Positions 56,450 through 64,000 of a DNA stretch of 64,000 nucleotides are shown here, piece by piece. The notes beneath the pieces were generated by a model, which saw nothing but the letters and a program-made list of their open reading frames with translations, was not told the DNA's origin and made no database searches. The stretch's first letter is position 1. Each line of letters opens with the position of its first letter. The stretch covers positions 145,064-209,063 of the forward strand of contig NZ_JAQGNX010000170.1 in NCBI RefSeq assembly GCF_028293835.1. The letters are read 5' to 3'. The position numbers and the translations under genes are program-made. The DNA is from Pseudomonas sp. GTDB lineage: Bacteria; Pseudomonadota; Gammaproteobacteria; Pseudomonadales; Pseudomonadaceae.

Positions 56450-57775
56450 ATGCATGAATCGGCTCCACTGCGTCGCCTGTTGGTAGTAGATCCTTGCGAC
56501 GATTGTCATCGTTTGATCCCCTTTTTGCGCGACGCAGGATGGGGCGTTGATAGCAGCACCCTAGAGTCGGCCGCCGAACGGACCTGTGATGTCGGCTTGC
56601 TGCGCCTTATGCCTTACCACGTTGAGCGCCCCGAAGCGGTCAAGGAGTTAATCACTCGCAGTCATACTGAATGGATCGCTGTGGTCAGCCCGGAAGACCT
56701 TCGCCGTCAGCAATTCGGTGATTTTGTGTGCGAGTGGTTTTTTGATTTCCATACGTTGCCGTTCGACGTTTCACGGGTTCAAGTCACGCTCGGCCGCGCT
56801 TATGGCATGGCGCGCCTGCGCGGACAAGGTTCGATCCAGGTTCGGGAGCAGGAGCATGAATTGCTGGGCGAAAGCCGGCCGATTCGAGAACTGCGCAAAC
56901 TGCTGAATAAGCTGGCCCCTACCGAATCTCCGGTATTGATCCGGGGCGAAAGTGGCACCGGCAAGGAATTGGTCGCCCGCACGTTGCATCAGCAATCACA
57001 TCGTAAAGGCAAGCCGTTTATTTCGATCAACTGCGGTGCCCTACCCGAACACCTTATTCAGTCCGAGTTGTTTGGCCATGAAAAAGGTGCGTTCCCCGGC
57101 GCGCATCAACGCAAGATCGGGCGCATCGAAGCGGCAAATGGCGGTACCTTGTTCCTGGATGAAATCGGCGATCTCCCGTTGGAATTGCAAGCCAACCTGC
57201 TGCGATTTCTCCAGGAAAAGCAGATTGAGCGGGTAGGCGGGCGGGAGCCAATATCAGTCGACGTTCGTGTGTTGGCCGCTACCCATATCGACCTCGAAGC
57301 GGCCATTGCCCTGGGCCAATTCCGTGAGGATTTGTATTACCGGCTGAACGTACTCCAGGTCGGGACCGCGCCATTGCGTGAGCGGCACGGCGATCTGGCG
57401 ATGCTGGCCAACCACTTTGCGCATTTTTATAGCGAGGAAACAGGTCGTCGTCCGCGTAATTTCAGCCAGGACGCATTGGTCGCGATGGGCAAGCACGACT
57501 GGCCGGGCAATGTGCGTGAACTGGCTAATCGCGTCCGGCGTGGCCTGGTATTGGCTGAAGGCCGCCAGATAGAAGCGGCGGACCTCGGGTTAGTCGGCCA
57601 GCACGAAGCGACCGGCATCATGGGCACGTTGGATGATTACAAGTCGCGGGCCGAGCGTCAGGCGTTGTGTGATGTGCTGACCCGGCACAGCGATAACCTC
57701 AGTGTTGCCGCTAAAGTGCTGGGCGTGTCGCGGCCGACGTTTTATCGGCTACTGCACAAACACCAGATTAGATGA
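56450..57775 (+). CDS. Sigma-54-type AAA+ transcriptional regulator with altered GAFTGA (GAFPGA)
   Basis: 441 residues. The N-terminus (about 1-125) is a VpsR-like degenerate receiver: LLVVDPCDDC lacks the usual acidic set and no LLDxxMP strand is seen. The AAA+ domain has Walker A GESGTGKE (166-173), the loop-1 motif GAFPGA (213-218) and Walker B LFLDEIGD (234-241), with REDLYYRL later. The C-terminus is a Fis-type HTH (NLSVAAKVLGVSRPTFYRLL). The Thr of GAFTGA contacts sigma-54; proline there suggests that it does not remodel sigma-54 polymerase and works with sigma-70 or as a repressor. Confidence 0.88.
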   Translation: MHESAPLRRLLVVDPCDDCHRLIPFLRDAGWGVDSSTLESAAERTCDVGLLRLMPYHVERPEAVKELITRSHTEWIAVVSPEDLRRQQFGDFVCEWFFDFHTLPFDVSRVQVTLGRAYGMARLRGQGSIQVREQEHELLGESRPIRELRKLLNKLAPTESPVLIRGESGTGKELVARTLHQQSHRKGKPFISINCGALPEHLIQSELFGHEKGAFPGAHQRKIGRIEAANGGTLFLDEIGDLPLELQANLLRFLQEKQIERVGGREPISVDVRVLAATHIDLEAAIALGQFREDLYYRLNVLQVGTAPLRERHGDLAMLANHFAHFYSEETGRRPRNFSQDALVAMGKHDWPGNVRELANRVRRGLVLAEGRQIEAADLGLVGQHEATGIMGTLDDYKSRAERQALCDVLTRHSDNLSVAAKVLGVSRPTFYRLLHKHQIR

Positions 57776-57797
57776 ATGAATAGGTGCGCTGCACCGG

Positions 57798-59432
57798 CTA
57801 CACCCGAAATTGTCCCAGTAATCCATTCAGCCGTTCGCTGAGCGTGCGCAATTGGGTACTTGCCAGGCTTGAACGTTCTGCTGCAAGCGCGGCGTCTTGC
57901 GACAGGCTTGCCGCTTGGGTGACGTTTTGGTTGATGTCTTCGACCACGTGGGCCTGTTGCAACGTGGCACTGGCGATGGAAGCGTTAAGGCCATTTAGAT
58001 TGTGCAAGGCCTGGGTGATGGAGGTGAGGCTTGCACCGGCCTGGCTGGCTTCATCAATGGTCAGCTGCGAGGCATGGCTGCTGTCTCCGATTACTTTGAC
58101 CGCTGCATTGGAGTGCCCCTGCAGGCGCTCGATCATCACTTGAATCTCGGCCGTGGATTTTTGCGTGCGCTGCGCAAGCAGACGGACCTCATCAGCCACT
58201 ACCGCAAAACCACGGCCTTGCTCACCGGCCCTGGCGGCTTCAATGGCGGCGTTTAATGCGAGCAGGTTGGTCTGGTCGGCAATGGAGCGAATCACTTCCA
58301 GCACGCCACCAATCTGCGTGCTTTCTGCGGCCAGTGTCTGGATCACGCCCACGGCTTGGGTGATGGTGCTAGACAGTAGGTCAATCTGGCGCAGGCTGCT
58401 GTCGATGTTGACTTGGCCTTGTCTGGCTTGATCTTGCGCGTCACGCATTTCCCTGGCGGCTTGCTCAGCATTTTTTGCCACATCCTGAACACCGTGGGTC
58501 ACTTCATTGATCGCTGTAGCGACCCGTTCCATCTGCTGTGATTGTTGTTGGCTATGCACCTGCGCCTGATTGGCATTGCTGCCCAGTTCAGTAGAGGCTT
58601 GGCCAAGGGCTGTGGCCGCGTCCAGCAATTGTTGGACTACCTGCTTTAACTTGGTGGTAAACGCGTTGAAATGAGTCGCCAGTTGCGTCACTTCATCTCG
58701 GCCGCGTGTATCCAGGTTCCGAGTCAGGTCGCTGTCACCGCTGGCGATATTCGCCATGGCGTCTACCGCATCCTGTAAAGGCCCGACAATGCTTCGGGAT
58801 ATCATCACCACCAACAACGCCATAATTAACGCAATGCTTAGGCCCACAAGCGATGCTTTCCAGACTTGTCCATAGAACTCGCTCTGCAGGTCGTCGATGT
58901 AAACTCCGGAACCTACTATCCAACCCCAGGGTTCAAATAATTGTACAAACGAGGTTTTTTCCACCGGTGTGCTGGAACCCGGTTTAGGCCAGAGGTAATT
59001 CAACGGGCCTGCGCCTTTGCTTTTGGCGATGGCGACCATTTCATTGAACACAAACACGCCTTCAGGGTCTTTAATACCTGATAGGTCCTGGCCTTCAAGT
59101 TTTTGATTGACCGGGTGCATGATCATTACCGGCCGCAGATCGTTGATCCAAAAGTATTCGTTCTGGTTGTAACGCAGTCCACGTATTGTCCCTTGCGCTT
59201 GCTGCTGCGCCTGTTCGCGACTGAGCTTGCCCGCGACTTCCTGATCGTGAAAGTAGGTGAGAATGCCACTGACGGTTTCGACAAGGTGATGGGTTTTCTC
59301 TGTTTTGCCGGCATACAGGTCAGTGTGGACTTGCTTCAGCATGAGCATTCCAAGGGTCAACAGCATTAATACCGCGACCACCAGAATCAGCCACAAGCGA
59401 CGGCTGATCGACATATTGCGCAAGCTGTTCAT
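57798..59432 (-). CDS. Methyl-accepting chemotaxis protein with Cache sensor
   Basis: 544 residues. First helix about 11-32, a periplasmic single-Cache domain (about 35-185: HDQEVAGKLSREQAQQQAQ, YFWINDLRPVMIMHPVNQ, VEKTSFVQLFEPWGWIVGSGVYIDD), second helix about 190-212, a HAMP domain, then the signalling domain. Its hairpin tip NLLALNAAIEAARAGEQGRGFAVVADEV is the fully conserved contact for CheA/CheW. The Cache_2 type often binds small organic acids or amines; the ligand is not deducible. There is no C-terminal NWETF pentapeptide. Confidence 0.93.
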   Translation of the reverse strand: MNSLRNMSISRRLWLILVVAVLMLLTLGMLMLKQVHTDLYAGKTEKTHHLVETVSGILTYFHDQEVAGKLSREQAQQQAQGTIRGLRYNQNEYFWINDLRPVMIMHPVNQKLEGQDLSGIKDPEGVFVFNEMVAIAKSKGAGPLNYLWPKPGSSTPVEKTSFVQLFEPWGWIVGSGVYIDDLQSEFYGQVWKASLVGLSIALIMALLVVMISRSIVGPLQDAVDAMANIASGDSDLTRNLDTRGRDEVTQLATHFNAFTTKLKQVVQQLLDAATALGQASTELGSNANQAQVHSQQQSQQMERVATAINEVTHGVQDVAKNAEQAAREMRDAQDQARQGQVNIDSSLRQIDLLSSTITQAVGVIQTLAAESTQIGGVLEVIRSIADQTNLLALNAAIEAARAGEQGRGFAVVADEVRLLAQRTQKSTAEIQVMIERLQGHSNAAVKVIGDSSHASQLTIDEASQAGASLTSITQALHNLNGLNASIASATLQQAHVVEDINQNVTQAASLSQDAALAAERSSLASTQLRTLSERLNGLLGQFRV

Positions 59433-59686
59433 GATGCTTCACTCCTATCGTTTTTATTCTTATTCGTTGTCATGCCATTGCATCAACGCCTACGCCACAC
59501 TGCTCACGATTCGTCCTGAATGCAGGTTGCCTAATAGCGTCTCGGCATTAAGTGGTTAAACATGAGAGGCTCACACCTTTTTCACGTAATGATGGTCACA
59601 CTGTTGTCCGTTGCACATCGAACGACGACGTAAGCAATTTTTGAACATACTAATAAGGCCTGCCAAGAGCATGGCCTGATGGGGGA

Positions 59687-60520
59687 ATGATGGATCTTTG
59701 GACCGCCGCACAAGCGACGATACTTGGGGTTGTTGAAGGGCTGACAGAGTTTTTGCCGATTTCCAGTACGGGACACCAGATTATTGTCGCGGACTTGATC
59801 GGCTTCGGTGGCGAGCGGGCAATGGCGTTCAACATCATTATCCAGCTCGGGGCAATTCTGGCGGTGGTGTGGGAATTCAGGCGGAAAATCCTTGATGTGA
59901 TTACCGGTTTGCCCAAGCAACGTGAAGCCCAGCGCTTTACGATTAACTTGGTCATTGCAGTGCTGCCGGCAGTCATCCTTGGGATCATGTTTGCTGACTT
60001 GATACACCAATACCTGTTTAACCCGATTACGGTTGCCGCGGCATTGGTTATCGGGGGGGTGATTATGCTGTGGGCCGAGCGTCGTGTGCATACAGTACAC
60101 GCCGAGACCGTGGATGAAATGACCTGGGTCGATGCCTTGAAAGTGGGTTGTGCGCAATGTCTGGCGATGATTCCCGGTACATCCCGTTCGGGTGCGACCA
60201 TTATCAGCGGTCTGTTGTTCGGCCTTTCGCGTAAGACTGCCACTGAGTTTTCGTTCTTTCTGGCCATGCCGACCATGGTCGGTGCAGCGGTGTACTCGGG
60301 ATTTAAATACCGTCATCTGTTCCAGCCTGATGACTTTCCAGTCATTGCAATTGGCTTCGTGGTGTCGTTTATTTTCGCGATGATCGCAGTGCGTGCGCTG
60401 CTGAAGTTTATCGCCAGCCACAGCTACGCGGCGTTTGCCTGGTACCGGATTGTTTTCGGGCTGTTGATCCTTGCCAGCTGGAAGTTTGGCTGGATTGATT
60501 GGGCATCGGCGACTGTGTAA
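59687..60520 (+). CDS. uppP: Undecaprenyl-diphosphatase UppP/BacA
   Basis: 277 residues; two adjacent ATGs at 59687 and 59690. About eight helices. The active-site motifs are EGLTEFLPISSTGHQII (17-33) and PGTSRSGATI (about 164-173). It removes a phosphate from undecaprenyl diphosphate, recycling the lipid carrier of peptidoglycan and O-antigen precursors. The protein faces the periplasm. The following DUF1294 gene starts 12 bp later, so both are likely in one transcript. Confidence 0.95.
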   Translation: MMDLWTAAQATILGVVEGLTEFLPISSTGHQIIVADLIGFGGERAMAFNIIIQLGAILAVVWEFRRKILDVITGLPKQREAQRFTINLVIAVLPAVILGIMFADLIHQYLFNPITVAAALVIGGVIMLWAERRVHTVHAETVDEMTWVDALKVGCAQCLAMIPGTSRSGATIISGLLFGLSRKTATEFSFFLAMPTMVGAAVYSGFKYRHLFQPDDFPVIAIGFVVSFIFAMIAVRALLKFIASHSYAAFAWYRIVFGLLILASWKFGWIDWASATV

Positions 60521-60531
60521 GGGACTATGTG

Positions 60532-60954
60532 ATGGACCCGCATGCTCGTTCACGTTCGGTTAAACAGCCTGTGCAGCAGTTGCGCCTCAAGCTTTTCATT
60601 CTGTTGGGGTTGTGTGCATTGCCAGTGTTTGGCGCGTTGTCGATGCTGGTCCGGCATGTCTCAGTCATCCCTGCGTGTCTGTACGCAGGGATGAGTATTC
60701 TGACCTTCTTTCTTTACTGGCGGGATAAACACCAGGCGAGAAACGAAGGTTGGCGTACCCCTGAAAAATTCCTGCATGGCGCTGAAGCACTAGGTGGTTG
60801 GCCTGGCGCGCTGCTGGCTCAGCAAGTGTTTCGACACAAAACCTGCAAAGTTTCTTATCAGGCGGTGTTCTGGTTAATTGTCGTTCTGCACCAGCTGTTC
60901 TGGATGGACAGGCTACTGCTGGGTGGGCGGTTTCTGGCCCGGCATCTTTACTGA
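60532..60954 (+). CDS. DUF1294 membrane protein
   Basis: 140 residues from ATG 60532; a GTG just upstream in the same frame is possible. A basic N-terminus is followed by about four hydrophobic helices. The DUF1294 core is seen as YWRDKHQARNEGWRTPEKFLHGAEALGGWPGALLAQQVFRHKT (about 60-102), given here only as a landmark region. Its role is unknown. It overlaps the convergent MmcQ/YjbR gene by 7 bp. Confidence 0.88.
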   Translation: MDPHARSRSVKQPVQQLRLKLFILLGLCALPVFGALSMLVRHVSVIPACLYAGMSILTFFLYWRDKHQARNEGWRTPEKFLHGAEALGGWPGALLAQQVFRHKTCKVSYQAVFWLIVVLHQLFWMDRLLLGGRFLARHLY

Positions 60955-61298
60955 TCGAGCTTCAGACCAATCTGACGGATCTTGGGCAACTTGCTGACCA
61001 CCAGTTGGTGAGAACGTGTGAGCAGATCGTGCAGTTCGTTATCGCTGAGCGCATAGGGCGGGGCGATACTGACCCAGTAAGCGCGAGCCAGGTAGGGCGC
61101 TGGTCGAATGCCCGGGCGATCGACATAGCCCAAAAACAGCTCCGGGCCAATCTTGAACGACAGGCCTGTGCCCGCCAGATCAAGCACTGCAAACATCTTG
61201 TTTTGCAGCACCGAAAACACCCGAGTGCCGCCCCACTTGTAATCCTCCCGAGCGCCCGGAAGCGTCAGGCAAAATTGTGCAGCCTGTTCTGGGGTCAT
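60948..61298 (-). CDS. MmcQ/YjbR family protein
   Basis: 116 residues. The C-terminus is compact and the N-terminus shows CLTLPGAREDYKWGG (9-23). KMFAVLDLAG and LSFKIGPE follow, and SVAPPYALSDNELHDLL-type wording (WVSIAPPYALSDNELHDLL) is the family core. It folds like CyaY and is described as DNA-binding in some annotations; its function is not established. It overlaps the DUF1294 gene tail to tail. Confidence 0.88.
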   Translation of the reverse strand: MTPEQAAQFCLTLPGAREDYKWGGTRVFSVLQNKMFAVLDLAGTGLSFKIGPELFLGYVDRPGIRPAPYLARAYWVSIAPPYALSDNELHDLLTRSHQLVVSKLPKIRQIGLKLDQ

Positions 61299-61360
61299 GG
61301 TTTGCTCCTGTTAAACATATAAATCAACACGGTATCTCCTACAAAAATGTACGCGACCCC

Positions 61361-62305
61361 TCAAACCCGGCGGGAGCGAACGTGTTCGCGAAGAAAACCA
61401 TTCGGTCTGCCTGTGCCCTCGCTAAACGCTGCGCTGATGTGGTCAATCCAGGCTCTTACGGCCGGCAGTGTGCCTCGGCGTTGGGTGTAAGCCGCTTGCA
61501 GAAACCCCCCCGGCAATGACCAATCAGGCAGTATTTGAATCAACCGGCCATCGGCCAGCTCTTCGCGACAGTTGATCATCGGCAGCATGGTCAACCCCAG
61601 GCCCCGGAGCGCGGCTGTTTTCCGAATAGGGAAATCGTCGATGGCCAACCGCGCATCCAGTGCTACTTCGCACTGCTTGCCACTGTGGTGCACCAGCTTG
61701 AAATGAACCTTGCTGTCGGCTTCGATTGCGCCCAACACTGGAAGACTCGCCAAGTCCTGTGGCGCAGTAATTTTTCGGTTCGCCAGTAATGTTGGCGCTG
61801 CTACTAAAACGCCTTCGGCGGGGGCCAGGTGACGAACGATCAGGCTTGGGTCTTCGTCGCCAATATCCCTGACCCGCAATGCCACGTCGATCCCTTCATT
61901 GACCAGATCCACCCGCCGATTCACCAGTAGCATTTCGAACTGGACCTGAGGAAAGTTAGCCACAAAATCGCTGACCACGTCGGCCAGTTCCCACTGAATC
62001 AAACCCACCGGACACGATACCCGCAAGCGTCCGCGTGGTTCTGCCGATAAGGACGCAACGGCTTCATCAGCCATCTCTGCTTCCAGCAGCATTGCCTGAC
62101 AATGTTGCAGGTATCGTTCGCCGACCGTAGTCAGTGCCAATTTGCGGGTGGTACGGTGCAGCAAACTGGCGTTCAGGCGGGTTTCCAGTTCGGCTATCCG
62201 CCGTGATAAACGTGATTTCGGAATGCCTAACGAACGCCCGGCGGCGGCGAACCCACCGGCTTCGACCACTTTGACAAAATAATAAAGGTCGTTAAGGTCC
62301 TGCAT
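61361..62305 (-). CDS. LysR-family transcriptional regulator
   Basis: 314 residues. The N-terminal winged HTH (MQDLNDLYYFVKVVEAGGFA, then GIPKSRLSRRIAELE) has the CrgA-type form of LysR proteins. The effector domain follows (GRLRVSCPVGLIQWELADVV at about 88-107). It diverges from azoR across 130 bp, so it probably controls this azoreductase or senses quinone/electrophile stress (inference). The last ten codons (REHVRSRRV) come from a REP element, so the native end may have been shorter. Confidence 0.9.
   Translation of the reverse strand: MQDLNDLYYFVKVVEAGGFAAAGRSLGIPKSRLSRRIAELETRLNASLLHRTTRKLALTTVGERYLQHCQAMLLEAEMADEAVASLSAEPRGRLRVSCPVGLIQWELADVVSDFVANFPQVQFEMLLVNRRVDLVNEGIDVALRVRDIGDEDPSLIVRHLAPAEGVLVAAPTLLANRKITAPQDLASLPVLGAIEADSKVHFKLVHHSGKQCEVALDARLAIDDFPIRKTAALRGLGLTMLPMINCREELADGRLIQILPDWSLPGGFLQAAYTQRRGTLPAVRAWIDHISAAFSEGTGRPNGFLREHVRSRRV
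61371..61393 (+). repeat. REP-type element inside the 3' end of the LysR gene
   Basis: CGGGAGCGAACGTGTTCGCG followed by AAG is the plus-strand form of the dispersed element. It supplies the last codons of the LysR frame on the minus strand. Confidence 0.65.
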
Positions 62306-62435
62306 CAGATGACTCTCCGATTGTCCTATGGATGGGACGATCTATCGCATTTCTGCGGACTAATCAGCCATTGCGTTGCACTGTAGGATTATCACCACTT
62401 GATCGCCCCGTGGCGATTCCTACTTGGAGAGCTTC

Positions 62436-63047
62436 ATGAAACTTCTGCATCTCGATTCCAGCATTCTTGGTGATCACTCTGCTTCGCGCCAGCTCAGCAC
62501 TAGCGTCGTCCAGGCATGGAAAGCGGTCGAGACCGACGGCCAAGTGATCTACCGTGACCTGGCCAAAGACGCGCTGGGCCATTTCGATGCCGCAACACTG
62601 GCCGCTGGCGGCACGCCGAGTGAAGGCCGTGACGCAGCTCAGCAGGCTGAAGTCGATAACAACGAAGCCATTCTGCAAGAGTTCCTTGGCGCTGACATCG
62701 TTGTGATCGGTGCGCCGATGTACAACTTCACGTTGCCGACCCAGTTAAAAGCCTGGATCGACCGTATCTCGGTTGCCGGCCGCACCTTTGCCTACGATGA
62801 AAATGGCCCAAAAGGCCTGTGCGGCGGTAAGAAGATCATCATCGTTTCAACGTCGGGAGGCTTGCATGAAGGTCAACCCTCGGGCGTTGCTCATGAAGGC
62901 TATCTTAAGTTGCTGTTTGGTTTTCTTGGTATCACTGATCTGCAATTTGTGTTCGCCCACGGCCTGGCTTACGGTGATGAACCCCGCGCCAACGCCATGA
63001 CCTCCGCGCAAAAACAGATCGCTGAAACGGTATTCGCCGCTGCATGA
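62436..63047 (+). CDS. azoR: FMN-dependent NADH-azoreductase AzoR
   Basis: 203 residues from ATG 62436, with GGAGAG upstream; a start 4 codons earlier is less likely. It begins MKLLHLDSSILGDHSASRQLS (FMN-phosphate loop) and has VIGAPMYNFTLPTQLKAWID (about 93-112), which binds the flavin. STSGG follows near 147-151, with G-Y-L later. It reduces azo dyes and quinones with NADH. It is transcribed away from the LysR gene and ended by a strong terminator. Confidence 0.95.
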   Translation: MKLLHLDSSILGDHSASRQLSTSVVQAWKAVETDGQVIYRDLAKDALGHFDAATLAAGGTPSEGRDAAQQAEVDNNEAILQEFLGADIVVIGAPMYNFTLPTQLKAWIDRISVAGRTFAYDENGPKGLCGGKKIIIVSTSGGLHEGQPSGVAHEGYLKLLFGFLGITDLQFVFAHGLAYGDEPRANAMTSAQKQIAETVFAAA

Positions 63048-63080
63048 TTGTGCGTCCGATCTAAGCCACACCGTTAGAGA

Positions 63081-63130
63081 CAAACTCCGTATACCCCGCG
63101 CCGTAAAGGCAGCGGGATACGGAGTTTTTG
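63081..63130 (+). terminator. Rho-independent terminator after azoR
   Basis: AAACTCCGTAT pairs with ATACGGAGTTT, and CCCCG nearby with CGGG, around a small loop; TTTTT follows. It lies about 35 bp after the azoR stop. Confidence 0.88.
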
Positions 63131-63420
63131 CGTTTGGCGCCGTTTAAACAGTTATTTGCGACCAATCATCATTCTTGATGGAGAACTGACAGGAAAGTCG
63201 AGGTCATTAGCAGTAACATCGCTGCTATGAACGTTGACAGGAACAGGCTCGGCGACTGTTAAACGCGTTTCCCGATGGTTTGGCCTGGCTTATGCATTAA
63301 CAATCGGGCAGCTACTCTTATCCTGGTCAGCACGGACAACCGTTGACGGTGCGGAGCGCGAAAACTCGCAGCGGACTGCACAAATGATTTTTCATGGATA
63401 GACAAAGGTGGGGCCTCGAA

Positions 63421-64000
63421 ATGGTACGTCTTTGTGCGCTGTTAGTGTTTTGTATGGTTACCAGCCTGATTTCGGTGCAAGTCGAAGCGGCTGAGCATTG
63501 GAGCGCTGGATTTCACCGACTGACGTTTCTCGATCCTTTGGATCTGCAGCCGATGCAGGCCCTTGCGTTTTATCCTTCTACCGCAGAAACAACGACCAAT
63601 CGAGTTGATGGCTACCTGATAGATGCCAGGGAAGACGCTGACATCGCCATGGGTCGATTCCCGCTATTAATGCTGTCCCATGGCAACACCGGAACCCCAC
63701 TGGCGCTGCATGATCTCGCTACGTCTTTGGCGCGCAAGGGCTTTATCGTGGTGGCGGTGATTCACCCCGGCGACAACTATCTGGATCACAGCCGTTTAGG
63801 CAGCTTGAGCAATCTCTACGGACGTCCCCTGCAAATCTCAGAGGCCATCAGCGCAGCGTTGATTGACCCGATGCTTTCGCCTTACGTCGACGCGCAGCAA
63901 GTGGGTGTAATCGGTTATTCGGCAGGCGGTGAGACGGCGCTGATTTTGGCGGGTGCCCAGCCTGATCTGAACCGTTTGCGTAAATATTGCGCGGAACGTC
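63421..64000 (+). CDS. Secreted alpha/beta hydrolase, cut by window end
   Basis: 193 complete codons are visible from ATG 63421, with AGGTGGGG about 7 bp upstream; an in-frame ATG at 63394 lacks a ribosome site. A signal peptide (MVRLCALLVFCMVTSLISV, cleavage near VEAA) is followed by a dienelactone-hydrolase-like fold: FPLLMLSHGNTG (about 80-91, oxyanion strand), KGFIVVAVIHPGDNY and the nucleophile elbow GVIGYSAGGE with Ser near 168. The acid and histidine lie beyond the window. The substrate is unknown. The 290 bp before it (63131-63420) hold no recognised feature. Confidence 0.82.
   Translation, partial: MVRLCALLVFCMVTSLISVQVEAAEHWSAGFHRLTFLDPLDLQPMQALAFYPSTAETTTNRVDGYLIDAREDADIAMGRFPLLMLSHGNTGTPLALHDLATSLARKGFIVVAVIHPGDNYLDHSRLGSLSNLYGRPLQISEAISAALIDPMLSPYVDAQQVGVIGYSAGGETALILAGAQPDLNRLRKYCAER

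Noticed and set aside
59582..60553. Minus-strand frame of 323 codons opposite uppP
   Set aside because: Shadow of uppP; composition full of His, Gln, Asn and Arg, no start context.

Overview
The window reads as a gamma-proteobacterial chromosome segment from a Pseudomonas, most likely of the P. fluorescens group. The reasons are the polyol operon in the order mtlE-F-G-K-D-Y-Z behind an AraC regulator, the cobE/cobM and cobW-cobN cobalamin genes, the cysI-DUF934 pair, and dispersed REP palindromes around a GGGAGCGAA...TTCGCGAAG core. All identifications come from reading the translated sequence; no database search was run. I see no rRNA, tRNA, IS element, prophage or CRISPR array. It looks like core chromosome with small accessory patches.

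1-5 kb: the end of moaB and moeA (molybdenum cofactor), a six-unit hexamer repeat, a KefB/C-type cation/proton antiporter, a two-helix membrane protein, a GNAT acetyltransferase, a 56-residue secreted peptide gene and a DUF1993 gene. 5-15 kb: the mannitol/sorbitol/arabitol operon (ABC importer, dehydrogenase, xylulokinase, fructokinase) and mtlR, followed by an XRE antitoxin whose toxin partner is broken by an internal deletion. 15-19 kb: a lone cobF, a hypothetical protein, a glycosyltransferase and an orphan T6SS hcp.

19-30 kb: a dense signalling island. It holds a three-receiver hybrid kinase, CheR-type and receiver-less CheB-type enzymes, a receiver-kinase and single-domain receivers on one strand. 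On the other strand a KaiC-like double ATPase overlaps a hybrid kinase by 4 bp. 30-45 kb: crotonase, nudC, a TauE permease, a Gfo/Idh oxidoreductase with two GGAA-N6-TTCT sites, an SDR/APH-like/SCP2/phosphatase group that looks acyl-CoA related, sohB, cysI with its DUF934 partner, and B12-dependent metH.

45-56 kb: an acyltransferase, nfuA and the cobalamin genes. cobM and cobE lie on the minus strand. A cobalamin riboswitch precedes cobW-cobN and a chelatase ATPase/VWA pair on the plus strand. The ATPase and VWA frames meet at an A AAA AAG heptamer, followed 5 nt later by a perfect 11-bp stem-loop. This is a textbook arrangement for programmed -1 frameshifting and would let one gene make both a 341-residue ATPase subunit and a ~563-residue ATPase-VWA fusion. 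56-64 kb: a bacterial enhancer-binding-type regulator with GAFPGA in place of GAFTGA, a Cache chemoreceptor, uppP, DUF1294, MmcQ/YjbR, a LysR regulator whose last codons lie in a REP element, azoR, and the start of a secreted alpha/beta hydrolase cut by the window edge.
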